Part shown: piece after piece, positions 52,593 to 62,104 of the stretch
How the letters are laid out: each line of letters opens with the position of its first letter
Numbering within the stretch: the stretch's first letter is position 1
Assembly (NCBI RefSeq): GCF_004295645.1
Contig: NZ_CP034752.1
Span: forward strand, 1,240,001 to 1,304,000
From: Limnobaculum zhutongyuii
Lineage (GTDB): Bacteria; Pseudomonadota; Gammaproteobacteria; Enterobacterales; Enterobacteriaceae
DNA: 64,000 bases
Reading direction: 5' to 3'
Made by a program: the position numbers and the translations under genes
Notes under the pieces: generated by a model
What the model was told of the DNA's origin: nothing
Seen by the model: only the letters and a program-made list of their open reading frames with translations
Database searches by the model: none

Positions 52593-53741
52593 TTATTTAT
52601 TATTTTCACCGACAGCACCTACCCAGTAGGTACCTGTTGGCTCAATGGCCAGGAAGTCTTTATACAGCGTCTTCATGGTCTCATTAGTATTAATATCTTT
52701 AAATTTTTCAGGATAGAACCACTTACCGAATTCCTGAATAGCCAGAACATTATAGGGTGAGTTATAGAAGCTGTGCCAGATGGCATAAGTTCTACCCTCT
52801 TTTACCGCTGGTAACGTATCAATGCCCTTACGTTTCAATGCGCTCTCCAGACTTGCACGAGCCACATCATAGGAAACATCCGCACCCAGTTTAACACCCG
52901 GTCCTTTGGCATCTGCACCGCGAGCACCGCTGGCAATATAAACATCCGGATTAGTCGCGATGATTTTTTCCAGGTTAACGGTACCTAAGGCACCCGGTAA
53001 TAAATTTTTAGCGATATTAGCGCCACCGGCTAAATCAATAAAGTCGCCCATATTACCGTTTCCTGCCGTACCACAACAATCTTCTGCGGTAGCCGCTTTC
53101 AACTCAATAAAGACTTTTGGCTTTTGGTCTTCAGGAATATCTTTGGTGACATTGGTGATTTTAGCCACGTTATCCTGATAGAACTTAATATAACGCTCCG
53201 CCTGCTCTTCCCGTTGCAAAGCTTTGCCGAGGATACGCATACTTGGCACTGTATTTTTCAGCGGTGCAGTACGAAAATCAATGAATACAACCGGTACACC
53301 GGCTTTTTCTAACTGAGTAACCAGCTCACTGCTACGGCCCGGACCATGACCAGACAAACCAAAGATAGCGACATCAGGTTTAAGCGTCAGAACCTTTTCC
53401 GGACTGATGCTTTCAGCGGTGGTGTTACCAATTAAAGGAATTTTATCAATCTCAGGGAATTTTGCTTTATAAGCAGCATAAGTATGGGGATCAAGCTTAC
53501 GGAAATCACCCTGCCAGCCAGCAATACGGTCCAGAGGCTTATCACCCTCTAATAGCGCAACAGCATAAATTAGGCGGCCTTCACCCAATAAGATACGATC
53601 GACTTTCTTCGGGAGCTCAACCTTACGATCGGCTATATCGGTAATAGTTTCAGCCCATGCACCCGCACTGAATAACAGCGAACTGCCTAATAATAAGGAC
53701 AGACTAAAACGTTTTGCCAGAGAATGATTAAGTTGCTTCAT
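52593..53741 (-). CDS. Iron-siderophore ABC transporter substrate-binding protein
   Basis: A 382-residue periplasmic binding protein (signal peptide cleaved after AWA, about 30) of the FepB/BtuF class III fold: the mature start ETITDIADRKVELP is typical. An unusual CC pair (ATAEDCCGTAGNG, about 203-214) might form a disulfide or metal site. No lipobox. First gene of the operon binding protein-permease-ATPase, behind a Fur box. Substrate probably an iron-siderophore. Confidence 0.9.
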   Translation of the reverse strand: MKQLNHSLAKRFSLSLLLGSSLLFSAGAWAETITDIADRKVELPKKVDRILLGEGRLIYAVALLEGDKPLDRIAGWQGDFRKLDPHTYAAYKAKFPEIDKIPLIGNTTAESISPEKVLTLKPDVAIFGLSGHGPGRSSELVTQLEKAGVPVVFIDFRTAPLKNTVPSMRILGKALQREEQAERYIKFYQDNVAKITNVTKDIPEDQKPKVFIELKAATAEDCCGTAGNGNMGDFIDLAGGANIAKNLLPGALGTVNLEKIIATNPDVYIASGARGADAKGPGVKLGADVSYDVARASLESALKRKGIDTLPAVKEGRTYAIWHSFYNSPYNVLAIQEFGKWFYPEKFKDINTNETMKTLYKDFLAIEPTGTYWVGAVGENNK

Positions 53742-53791
53742 AGATGATGCCTCTTCCCTACAGATTCAAAGATGCAAACAATAATGCAAAA

Positions 53792-53810
53792 GAGAATGAT
53801 TATCAATCAT
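53792..53810 (-). promoter_or_regulatory. Fur box of the iron ABC operon
   Basis: On the minus strand ATGATTGATAATCATTCTC, a good match to the Fur consensus, 51 bp before the binding-protein start. Confidence 0.78.
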
Positions 53811-53978
53811 AAAAGCCAAAGGGATACTAAAAGGGAGAGATAAGTCATACAGAGTAAAAGCGTGGGGAATAAACGAGAGGAATTTATCAGCAGGTATCAA
53901 ATTAAAACAATAAGGCCGAAAAACTTATATTATCCATTAAATGACAATACAGGCTTTCCGACCCTATCTGAAACAGTA

Positions 53979-54854
53979 TCAGTATTCAGTAAAAACTAAA
54001 TTTTTTCTTGTTGGTGAATACATTGAAATGTATTGCTGAGCCAGACTCTTGGAGGAAGCCAGCTTACCTTCTTTACTCAGAGACGGCGTCAGTTTTTCCA
54101 TTACCATTTTGGCAGTACCAGCAATATCACTGTCACCATATTTAGCAACGGTCGCATACCAGGCATAAGCTTGCTGATCGTCTTTTGCTACGCCCTGACC
54201 TAAGTAATAAGAACCCGCTAAGTTAAACTGTGCTTCAGTAACGCCCTGATTAGCAGCTTTGGTATACCAGTAAACGGCTTGTTCCGGATCTTGTGGAACA
54301 CCTTCACCATGAGTATAGGCAGCACCCAAGTTATTCTGAGAGTTAGCAATACCTTGCTTGGCTGCCAGACTATCCCAATAAATGGATTGTTCCAGATTGA
54401 ACTCAACACCCTTACCATTTAAATAGGCTGAAGCGACTTCTCCCTGAGCACGAGCATTACCCTGCTCAGCGGCTTTTTTATACCAAATAAAGGCTTCATC
54501 ATAGTTAGGCATCATATCTACGCCGTTCGCATACATATCCGCCAGTTGAAGCTGAGAATCAACATTACCACCGATTGCTGAAGACTTAATCCATCCCAGA
54601 CCCTGAGCTTTTTCACCTGATGCAATAAGAATGTCACCCATCCGACGTTGAGCCATCTGGTCGCCTGCATTTCCCTGTTTTTGAATTTGAGAAAGATATT
54701 GCTGCAGACCACCTAACATATTCTGTTGCGAAGGATCGATTGGCTGACCAAATGCAGAAGATGCGTCATCGTTTTGTTTTTTGTCGACGCAACCCGTCAC
54801 CATTAGTGTTAAAACGCTTAGAATCAATGCACAGTGATAACGTTTAATTAACAT
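53979..54854 (-). CDS. Sel1-repeat (TPR-like) lipoprotein
   Basis: A 291-residue lipoprotein with lipobox VTGC (Cys 22). About five Sel1 repeats (roughly residues 60-260) with the motif A..WY.KAA..G...AQ, for example AFIWYKKAAEQGNARAQ and AVYWYTKAANQGVTEAQ. Sel1 proteins act as scaffolds for protein contact; no target can be named. It starts 5 bp after the upstream small lipoprotein gene, so the two form an operon. Confidence 0.83.
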   Translation of the reverse strand: MLIKRYHCALILSVLTLMVTGCVDKKQNDDASSAFGQPIDPSQQNMLGGLQQYLSQIQKQGNAGDQMAQRRMGDILIASGEKAQGLGWIKSSAIGGNVDSQLQLADMYANGVDMMPNYDEAFIWYKKAAEQGNARAQGEVASAYLNGKGVEFNLEQSIYWDSLAAKQGIANSQNNLGAAYTHGEGVPQDPEQAVYWYTKAANQGVTEAQFNLAGSYYLGQGVAKDDQQAYAWYATVAKYGDSDIAGTAKMVMEKLTPSLSKEGKLASSKSLAQQYISMYSPTRKNLVFTEY

Positions 54855-54859
54855 AGCTA

Positions 54860-55231
54860 TTATTTCCTGTCCGCTTGCTCTAACAATAATGAGTAGATTT
54901 GTCCATCAATATGCTGACAGGTTCTGGCAAGTTTCGCCTGATAAACGCTATCCATGACATTCACTGTATCCGGTCCCAATGTTGAACGCATAGCAAGATA
55001 CTTGGTTGCCGTTTCCATGTTTGAGTCCATCATCATCTTGCTTTGATTATAGCTGTTAAAATCAAGCTTCTTTAATGTCTCCAAACGAACAAGGCATCCC
55101 TGAAAACGCTGGTTATACGACTGTTCGTTACTATTAGCCTGTTGGGTGTTCTTTTTTTCGAACTTCGCACAACCGTTGATGCTAATAAGGACCAGCCCTA
55201 CTGCGGCCAACATCAATGTTCTTTTCATCAA
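54860..55231 (-). CDS. Small lipoprotein, unknown
   Basis: A 123-residue lipoprotein with lipobox INGC (Cys 21). The mature part is helical (LVRLETLKKLDFNSYNQSKMMMD) and includes two further Cys near 73 and 120-terminal region. I do not recognise the family. It is the first gene of a two-gene operon with the Sel1 lipoprotein. Confidence 0.7.
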   Translation of the reverse strand: MMKRTLMLAAVGLVLISINGCAKFEKKNTQQANSNEQSYNQRFQGCLVRLETLKKLDFNSYNQSKMMMDSNMETATKYLAMRSTLGPDTVNVMDSVYQAKLARTCQHIDGQIYSLLLEQADRK

Positions 55232-55590
55232 TCTGTTACCTTAAAAAATTGATTGCAGTTTTATAAATTATAGATGTATCGCATGATACAAACCAAGGTC
55301 GATCGCATATAACGCAAGCAATAAAATGAGTATCGCTAAACAACTTCAGATCGTTCTGGTTACAAATAAAGATACAAAACGAAAAGCAGCACAACCTCGC
55401 CAAAGCGAAACCTATCCAATCTTAGCACAGTTTAATATAACACCGTGAAAAGAGATATGAATATAGTATTCATCAAATAAGTTGATCACACTTTTGGAGT
55501 TTTATTCGCAAAAGTAATAATACATCCTGATGACTATCTCTACTAAAAAGCGGCGTATAATACGCCGCTCTTAAATATAATGGTTACTAA
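55232..55590. other. Intergenic region between the lipoprotein operon and lysP
   Basis: 359 bp. It contains the lysP terminator near 55544-55570 and the promoter region of the lipoprotein operon; no other element recognised. Confidence 0.5.
55544..55570 (-). terminator. Terminator of lysP
   Basis: A 9-bp stem (AGCGGCGTA / TACGCCGCT) with a 3-base loop and TTTTTAG on the minus strand. Confidence 0.88.
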
Positions 55591-57090
55591 TTACTCTTCC
55601 CGGATTTCTGTTTTGGGAAAATCCATCTCTTTATAGCGGACAAATTTTGTTCTTTTAATTATTTTATATCCAAACCAAATTGCCAAAAACAGCGGAATAC
55701 CTATATAAGTAGCCGCAACACCTGCCCAGTCAATATTGTCTTCCAGGAAGGCTTGGTAATTCTGCCCTAAAGTAATAATCAAACACAATACAAAAGCAAA
55801 AATTGGTCCTAATGGGAAGAAGCCTGAACGATATGGCAATGCATCCAGTGAATGTCCCTGCGCAATATAACCACGACGGAAGCGGTAATGACTGATAGCA
55901 ATACCTAACCAGGCAATAAAACCTGTCATTCCCGAAGTATTCAACAGCCACAAATAAACCTGCTGATTACCAAACATTGAGGTCAGGAAACAAAGTCCTG
56001 CCACAACCGTGGTGGCTATTAATGCATTACGCGGTACACCGCCAGCAGATAACTTAGCAAAAATCCTTGGTGCTTTACCTTCCGCAGCCAAAGCATACAG
56101 CATACGGGTAGAAGCATACATACCAGAGTTACCGGCAGAAAGCACCGAAGTCAGAATAACCGCATTCATCACTGCCGCAGCAGATAACAGACCTGCATGT
56201 TGGAATACCAACGTAAACGGACTCACACTAATATCCGTTTCATCATTGCGTAACAGACTCGGGTCAGTATAAGGAATTAATACGCTGACAATCAGAATCG
56301 CAAAAATATAAAATAACAGGATACGCCAGAATACCTGACGTACAGCACGTGGAATATTACGCGCTGGATCGGCTGATTCACCCGCAGCGATACCAATAAG
56401 CTCAGTTCCCTGAAAAGAGAAGCCAACGATCATGGCCACACCAATCATGGCCGAGAAACCACCGGCAAATGGCGCATCACCGATAGTCCAGTTATGCCAG
56501 CCTGAAGTTGGTCCACCTTTCATGATGCCAAAAATCATCAGCAAGCCAAGACCAATAAAGATCACTACCGTAACCACTTTAATCAGAGCAAACCAGAACT
56601 CGGCTTCACCAAATCCTTTCACTGAGATGTAATTCAGTAAGAACATTAAACTCAGGAACAGCGCACTCCAGATCCAACTTGGCAACCCAAACGGCGTCTC
56701 TGGGAACCAATACTGCATCACTAATTGAGCAGCAACTAAGTCAACAGCAACGGTTACTGCCCAGTTATACCAATAGTTCCAGCCCAGCGCGAAGCCAAAG
56801 CCTGGCTCAACATATTTGGCACCATAAGTAGAAAATGAACCAGAAACTGGCATATAAGAAGCAAGCTCACCCAGACTGGTCATTAAGAAATAAACCATCA
56901 GGCCAATCAGCGCATAGGAAAGTAGTGCACCGCCAGGACCTGCCTGAGCAATAGTCGCACCGGATGCCACAAACAAACCGGTACCGATCGAACCACCGAC
57001 GGCAATCATTGTTAAATGACGCGCTTTCAGTACCCGACGCAATCCCGGCACGTTTTTTTCCTTTGAATCTTTTGTATCGACCAGAGCCAT
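55591..57090 (-). CDS. lysP: Lysine-specific permease LysP
   Basis: LysP imports lysine with protons and, in E. coli, also senses lysine for CadC. 499 residues, twelve transmembrane helices of the APC family; conserved helix 1 GSIGTGLFVASG and the SFQGTELIGIAAGE stretch are present. Sequence follows E. coli LysP throughout. Start at 57090 (MALVDTKD) has AGGTTAAG upstream and a normal N-terminus; a longer frame to 57189 adds 33 residues that do not look like a signal. Gene order lysP-yeiE-yeiH-nfo is the same as E. coli. Confidence 0.95.
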   Translation of the reverse strand: MALVDTKDSKEKNVPGLRRVLKARHLTMIAVGGSIGTGLFVASGATIAQAGPGGALLSYALIGLMVYFLMTSLGELASYMPVSGSFSTYGAKYVEPGFGFALGWNYWYNWAVTVAVDLVAAQLVMQYWFPETPFGLPSWIWSALFLSLMFLLNYISVKGFGEAEFWFALIKVVTVVIFIGLGLLMIFGIMKGGPTSGWHNWTIGDAPFAGGFSAMIGVAMIVGFSFQGTELIGIAAGESADPARNIPRAVRQVFWRILLFYIFAILIVSVLIPYTDPSLLRNDETDISVSPFTLVFQHAGLLSAAAVMNAVILTSVLSAGNSGMYASTRMLYALAAEGKAPRIFAKLSAGGVPRNALIATTVVAGLCFLTSMFGNQQVYLWLLNTSGMTGFIAWLGIAISHYRFRRGYIAQGHSLDALPYRSGFFPLGPIFAFVLCLIITLGQNYQAFLEDNIDWAGVAATYIGIPLFLAIWFGYKIIKRTKFVRYKEMDFPKTEIREE

Positions 57091-57244
57091 TCTTAACCTA
57101 TCTATTTGCTTGTCTGTTACTAAAAAGAGCGCGATTGTAGCAAAGGATAGATCGCGGGATAACATCAAACCTCTCAATATAAGATTCATTCATAATTCTG
57201 AAGATCTTATTAGCAAAACCCTATAATACGTTTTTGATGATTAT

Positions 57245-58147
57245 TTAATCAGATAGTTGAATATCTGCCAGTATATGTGGCTCAACCCGACAATAAGATA
57301 AGAAACGTAGCAAGCTGGCAGAAATATGTTTCTGACGGTGATAGATCAAATATAGCCTGCGTTCAAGAGGAGCAAACGGAATCTTTAACTCAACCAGAGT
57401 ACCACTTTCTAACTGCTCTGCGACGACTCTGCGCGACAAACAACTGATACCAATACCATGGCGAACCGCGTGTTTAATTGCTTCGGAATTACCCAGCTCT
57501 AATATGGGTCTGGCTCCGGGTAAGTGTGACATTAGGTTATGTTCCAGCACATCGCGGGTACCTGATCCAGCTTCACGTAATATCCATGGTGCATTTATCA
57601 GGTCATCTATTGTCACAGGCTTTTGGGCTAGCGCATGTCCCGCCGCGGCAAACACCACCAGCTCATCACTCATCCATGGACGAGATATCAGTTCAGGGCT
57701 ATGACACTGCCCTTCTATTAACCCCAGATCCGCGCGAAAGTCAGAGACCAGCTGAATCACTTCCCGGCTATTGGCGACAATCAACTCCAGCGGTGTGGAC
57801 TGAAAATCCTGACGATAAGTGGCAATCATCTCCGGCAACATATAGTTGCCAATGGTGGTACTGGCTGCAATTCGCAACGCGCCATCTTGCTGTTGAAAAA
57901 GCCGCTCAACCTCCATCGCTCTTTCCAATAAAGAGAGCGCCTTAGGATAGAGCAATCGGCCATTTTCATTTACCACCAATCGCTTGCCCACGCGATCAAA
58001 CAACGCGGCATCAAGTTGTTTTTCCAAATCCGCCAGCGCGGCACTCACCGCTGACTGTGACAATGCTAAAACGGAAGATGCCTGAGTAGTTGAACCACTT
58101 TTTACCACTTCGACAAATATCTCAAGCTGACGCAAGGTGATGTGCAT
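57245..58147 (-). CDS. yeiE: LysR-family regulator YeiE
   Basis: A 300-residue LysR-type regulator: winged helix-turn-helix (about 1-65; QLEIFVEVVKSGSTTQASSVLALSQSAVS) and a periplasmic-binding-like effector domain (about 90-290). YeiE of Salmonella and Cronobacter responds to sulfite and influences motility and iron-related genes. Divergent from yeiH, which it probably controls through their shared 112-bp promoter region. Confidence 0.92.
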   Translation of the reverse strand: MHITLRQLEIFVEVVKSGSTTQASSVLALSQSAVSAALADLEKQLDAALFDRVGKRLVVNENGRLLYPKALSLLERAMEVERLFQQQDGALRIAASTTIGNYMLPEMIATYRQDFQSTPLELIVANSREVIQLVSDFRADLGLIEGQCHSPELISRPWMSDELVVFAAAGHALAQKPVTIDDLINAPWILREAGSGTRDVLEHNLMSHLPGARPILELGNSEAIKHAVRHGIGISCLSRRVVAEQLESGTLVELKIPFAPLERRLYLIYHRQKHISASLLRFLSYCRVEPHILADIQLSD

Positions 58148-58259
58148 TGCTGCTCCTTACCACTTATTTCGATTAGTTATAAATATATAATCAATTTCTC
58201 TTTTATAGCCAATTACTTTATTTTTGTAAGCCTATTCACTGTCAGACGGGTCGTCATAT

Positions 58260-59342
58260 ATGCAACAGAGTCATTTATCTACGGTAAAACCTTCAATGTT
58301 TAAATCAGCAACGCCACTGTTGCCGGGTTTATTACTGACTGGTGCCATCACTTTACTCTCTATATATGCGGCAAACCAACCAGCAGTCGCTCAGATGGGA
58401 CTCAGTGCCTTAACGCTGGCCATTGTGATTGGTATGGTATTAGGTAACCTTGTCTACCCTGCCATCTCTTCTGTTTGCGACGCCGGTGTGCATTTAGCCA
58501 AACAGAAATTATTGCGACTGGGTATCATTTTGTATGGCTTTCGCCTGACCTTTCAGCAAATTGCCGATGTTGGTACCAGTGGTATTATTATTGATGCCCT
58601 TACTCTGATCTCTACCTTCTTTCTGGCTTGTTGGGCGGGAAAACATCTTTTTGGTCTGGATAAGCAAACCACCCTGCTAATTGGTGCAGGCAGCAGTATT
58701 TGTGGTGCCGCAGCCATTATGGCGGCAGATCCGGTCGTTAAATCAGAATCCAGTAAGGTTGCGGTGGCCGTTGCAACCGTCGTCATCTTTGGCACTATCG
58801 CCATGTTTCTTTATCCATGGTTGTATCAGTTAGAAATGAAATATCACCTGTTAGGATTTTCTGATAACGACTTTGGTATTTATATTGGTTCTACGATTCA
58901 TGAGGTGGCACAGGTCGTGGCCGCTGGTCGAGCCATTTCTGACGATGCAGGCAACAGTGCAGTCATTGTCAAAATGATCCGCGTTATGATGCTAGCACCT
59001 TTCTTATTACTACTTTCCGGCTATCTCAATCGCAGTGAGAAAAGTGCCTCATCACAGGCAGCACAAAAAAGCGCTATCGTGATTCCCTGGTTCGCCGTAC
59101 TGTTTATCGTGGTTGCCGGGTTTAATTCTCTGGATCTGCTTCCTCATGTGGCAGTAAAAACCCTTATCGACCTGGATACCATTTTGCTCTCTATGGCAAT
59201 GGCGGCACTGGGACTCACCACTCACTTCAGCGCTATTCGCCAGGCGGGGATCAAACCGCTATTACTTGCCACACTGCTATTTGTCTGGCTAATCGCGGGA
59301 GGCGCACTTATTAATCTTGCCATTCATCATCTTGGTCTTTAA
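58260..59342 (+). CDS. yeiH: UPF0324 membrane protein YeiH
   Basis: A 360-residue inner-membrane protein with about ten transmembrane helices. Family features GIILYGFRLTFQQIADVG, GAGSSICGAAAIMAADP and STIHEVAQVVAAG are present. Transport of sulfite or a related small anion has been suggested in connection with YeiE. The start has a weak ribosome binding site; ATG 58293 (MFKSATP) is an alternative. Confidence 0.92.
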   Translation: MQQSHLSTVKPSMFKSATPLLPGLLLTGAITLLSIYAANQPAVAQMGLSALTLAIVIGMVLGNLVYPAISSVCDAGVHLAKQKLLRLGIILYGFRLTFQQIADVGTSGIIIDALTLISTFFLACWAGKHLFGLDKQTTLLIGAGSSICGAAAIMAADPVVKSESSKVAVAVATVVIFGTIAMFLYPWLYQLEMKYHLLGFSDNDFGIYIGSTIHEVAQVVAAGRAISDDAGNSAVIVKMIRVMMLAPFLLLLSGYLNRSEKSASSQAAQKSAIVIPWFAVLFIVVAGFNSLDLLPHVAVKTLIDLDTILLSMAMAALGLTTHFSAIRQAGIKPLLLATLLFVWLIAGGALINLAIHHLGL

Positions 59343-59438
59343 CCGATTGTCTGTTTACTGTTAACGTTAATTAGTTGTTAATAGATGTTGCTACCTAAAG
59401 TGTGAGATAATATTGGCTGGCAATACAGGAGAATAGAT

Positions 59439-60296
59439 ATGAAGTTTGTTGGCGCACACGTTAGTGCATCTGGTGGATTAGATCAGGCAGTTATCCGAGC
59501 CCATGAGCTTGAGGCAACCGCCTTCGCGCTGTTTACCAAAAACCAGCGCCAGTGGCGAGCGGCACCACTAACCGAAGAGGTGATATCTGATTTTCGCAGT
59601 GCTTGCGAGCAATATCACTATAGCTCCGCTCAAATTTTACCTCATGACAGCTATTTGATTAATCTTGGCCATCCGGTAGAAGAGGCCTTGCAGAAATCCC
59701 GTGATGCCTTCATTGATGAAATGGAACGCTGCCAACAGTTAGGCCTGACGTTGTTGAACTTTCACCCCGGCAGCCATCTGATGCAGATTGATGAAGATGA
59801 ATGCCTTAAACGCATAGCTGAATCTATTAATATTGCGTTAGACCGAACCCAAAACGTTGTTGCTGTAATAGAAAACACCGCTGGTCAGGGCAGTAACTTA
59901 GGTTTTAAGTTTGAACATCTGGCCGCCATCATTGATGATGTTGAAGATAAAAGTCGGGTTGGTGTCTGTATTGATACCTGTCATGCTTTTGCGGCAGGTT
60001 ATGACCTGCGAACTGAAGACGATTGTGAGAAAACCTTTACTCGTTTCAGCGATATCGTTGGATTTAATTATCTGCGTGGCATGCACCTGAATGACGCTAA
60101 AAGCGAGTTTGGCAGCCGGGTTGACCGCCATAACAGTCTGGGTGAAGGAAATATCGGCAAAACCGTTTTCAGCTACATTATGCGTGATGAACGTTTTGAT
60201 AATATTCCACTGATTCTGGAAACCATTAATCCGGATATCTGGAAAGATGAAATAGCTTGGTTAAAGAGCCAACAGAAAGTGGCTGAGGCTGTTTGA
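59439..60296 (+). CDS. nfo: Endonuclease IV
   Basis: Nfo cuts at abasic sites and removes 3'-blocking groups in base excision repair. 285 residues, the E. coli length. The TIM barrel carries the trinuclear zinc ligands in LLNFHPGSH, VIENTAGQG, CIDTCHAFAAGYD, MHLNDAK, RVDRH and LETINPD. Ribosome binding site CAGGAGA. Last of the yei-nfo cluster. Confidence 0.97.
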   Translation: MKFVGAHVSASGGLDQAVIRAHELEATAFALFTKNQRQWRAAPLTEEVISDFRSACEQYHYSSAQILPHDSYLINLGHPVEEALQKSRDAFIDEMERCQQLGLTLLNFHPGSHLMQIDEDECLKRIAESINIALDRTQNVVAVIENTAGQGSNLGFKFEHLAAIIDDVEDKSRVGVCIDTCHAFAAGYDLRTEDDCEKTFTRFSDIVGFNYLRGMHLNDAKSEFGSRVDRHNSLGEGNIGKTVFSYIMRDERFDNIPLILETINPDIWKDEIAWLKSQQKVAEAV

Positions 60297-60321
60297 AAAG
60301 TGCTTGCAGTGGCCCGAAAGA

Positions 60322-60343
60322 TGAAACACCGCAAGGTGTTTCA
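60322..60343. other. GNRA-capped hairpin after nfo
   Basis: A 9-bp perfect stem (TGAAACACC / GGTGTTTCA) with GCAA tetraloop, not followed by T. Outer bases GGCCCGA (about 60311) and TCGGGCA (about 60403) could pair across about 100 bases. Confidence 0.5.
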
Positions 60344-60511
60344 TTACGCTCTAAATCATCAGGCCCGGCGCACTCAATAGCTGAGCACTGCCGGTCTTTC
60401 TATCGGGCACAAAGTCAATATAAGCGCCGCTGATTTTACGACTGGAATAGACATAGATGCTAATTGACTAAACTCGCTAACACTATGGCATAACTTATTT
60501 AATCAATATCA

Positions 60512-61450
60512 TCAGTTAAACGGTTTCAACTCAACCTGCGACATCATTGATGCCAGCTGCATGCGATCTTTAATGCCAACGTTACTCTGACTCACCGCCA
60601 GCACCGCAACCGCCGTCGCTAATCGTAAAGTATGTTCGCTGGATTCACGCATCAGCAAACCATAAATCAAACCGCCAACCATTGAGTCGCCTGCGCCTAC
60701 GGTACTAACTACTTCACAAACTGGTGGTTTTGCCAGCCAGGCTCCGGAAGCATTAACCCACAATGCCCCTTCTACGCCCAAAGATATCACCACATGAGCA
60801 ATGCCATCTTCACGCAATGCATGGGCTGCCTCAACCACATCTTCTAATGTCGGCAATGGGCGTCCCATCCAGATCTCCAGCTCACGGCGATTCGGTTTAA
60901 CCAACCACGGAGATGCTTTTAGTCCGGCGGCAAAAGCCTCACGGCTGCTATCAAAAATAATGCATGGGCAAACGCTGCGCAGTTGGCGCATCCAGTCGCT
61001 AAATGATTCAGGATCGACACCTGCAGGTAAACTGCCGCTCACTGCCACCATATCGAACTGCCCCAGCCATGACAGGGAATCAGCCATAAAACGCTGCCAG
61101 TCATTCTGGCAAACTTCAAAACCAGAGAAGTTGAAATCAGTAACTTCATTGCTGGCTTCTGTCAGTTTAACGTTGATACGAGTACGGCCTGGTACCACCT
61201 GAAATCGATTTGCAATCCCCAATTCACTGAACAGTTGCTGAAAACCATCCTGATTCTCTTTGCCAAGAAATCCACCAACGGTGACATCAATACCCAGATC
61301 TTTCAGTACTTTTGCTACGTTAATGCCTTTACCGGCCGCATGTAACCCTGCCGTCCGAACCCGATTGACATCACCCAAGACAATATTTGGGCAATAACCA
61401 ACTAAGTCATAAGCCGGATTCAAGGTTATGGTTGCTACACGTCTGTTCAT
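60512..61450 (-). CDS. fruK: 1-phosphofructokinase
   Basis: FruK phosphorylates fructose 1-phosphate to fructose 1,6-bisphosphate. 312 residues of the PfkB family; start MNRRVATITLNPAYDL, substrate segment GLHAAGKGINVAKVLKDLG (about 36-54) and catalytic motif STVGAGDSMVGG (Asp near 254) all match E. coli FruK. The usual operon partners fruB (upstream) and fruA (downstream) are absent here. A Cra-type operator remains upstream. Confidence 0.95.
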   Translation of the reverse strand: MNRRVATITLNPAYDLVGYCPNIVLGDVNRVRTAGLHAAGKGINVAKVLKDLGIDVTVGGFLGKENQDGFQQLFSELGIANRFQVVPGRTRINVKLTEASNEVTDFNFSGFEVCQNDWQRFMADSLSWLGQFDMVAVSGSLPAGVDPESFSDWMRQLRSVCPCIIFDSSREAFAAGLKASPWLVKPNRRELEIWMGRPLPTLEDVVEAAHALREDGIAHVVISLGVEGALWVNASGAWLAKPPVCEVVSTVGAGDSMVGGLIYGLLMRESSEHTLRLATAVAVLAVSQSNVGIKDRMQLASMMSQVELKPFN

Positions 61451-61533
61451 CTATTTCTTCTTTTTTGCTTCTGTTCCGCTTTTCAACACCGTCAGAAAAG
61501 CAAAAAACGCAGATGCGTTTCCCTGTTTTCAGC

Positions 61534-61548
61534 TGGTGGATCGTTTCA
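61534..61548 (-). promoter_or_regulatory. Cra (FruR) operator upstream of fruK
   Basis: On the minus strand TGAAACGATCCACC, close to the Cra consensus TGAAACGATTCAGC, about 85 bp before the fruK start. Confidence 0.7.
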
Positions 61549-61633
61549 GGTGATTCTAGCGCTATTTTTGCTCAATTGCTCTATTATTCCCCGAATATTT
61601 GAGACTCATGATGCAAAACACTGCAAACAACAA

Positions 61634-61888
61634 CTAAGGTGAGGTGAGTATTTCCAACTGCTGTAAATAGCGGAGCGCGTCATTTCTATTGGAAAAACAC
61701 ATATCTTCGCGGGGCTTTAACTGTGCACACACTTTGGGGCGTTCGGGATGATGGAAAATTTTACAACGAAAAGATTCATCGAGATGAATGCAGGGAATAT
61801 CTGCCGGTTTGCCGTCTGGCATGCCGGGAATAGGACTGGATATTGATAATCCGATACAGCATGCTCCGCAACCCGTGCGACATTCCAT
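61634..61888 (-). CDS. yeiW: YkgJ-type cysteine cluster protein YeiW
   Basis: An 84-residue protein with the Cys pattern CRTGCGACC (3-11) and further Cys at CIHLD, CKIF, VCAQL and MCFS, matching a small zinc or iron cluster domain (UPF0153/CxxCxxCC). Corresponds to E. coli YeiW, located between fruB-setB and yeiP; here it retains a position between fruK and efpL. Function unknown. Confidence 0.88.
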   Translation of the reverse strand: MECRTGCGACCIGLSISSPIPGMPDGKPADIPCIHLDESFRCKIFHHPERPKVCAQLKPREDMCFSNRNDALRYLQQLEILTSP

Positions 61889-62034
61889 CTTAACGATCCG
61901 CGATCAACGATTCTGGTGCCTGACCATAGCAGTACGCCGTGACGATAACCAGCTATTTACCGTGGCAGCGACAAAAATAGTTCTCCTTCCCATAACTACC
62001 CTCATTATCACCACGGATTATGAAGAAATAGTTG

Positions 62035-62077
62035 TTTACAAAAGCATACAAGTACGTATCATTTGACTAGTACGTAA
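62035..62077 (+). promoter_or_regulatory. Promoter of the mtr-like gene with a possible TrpR half-site
   Basis: TTTACA (62035-62040), 16-bp spacer, TATCAT (62057-62062). A CTAGTAC half-site (about 62067-62073) inside AGTACG...GTACGT overlaps this promoter and resembles one half of the TrpR operator. The other half does not have the right spacing. Confidence 0.35.
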
Positions 62078-62104
62078 ATATAACCCAATCAGGAAAGCAT
62101 ACAC

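Noticed and set aside
57091..57189. 33-residue N-terminal extension of LysP
   Set aside because: The shorter start has the family-typical N-terminus and a ribosome binding site.
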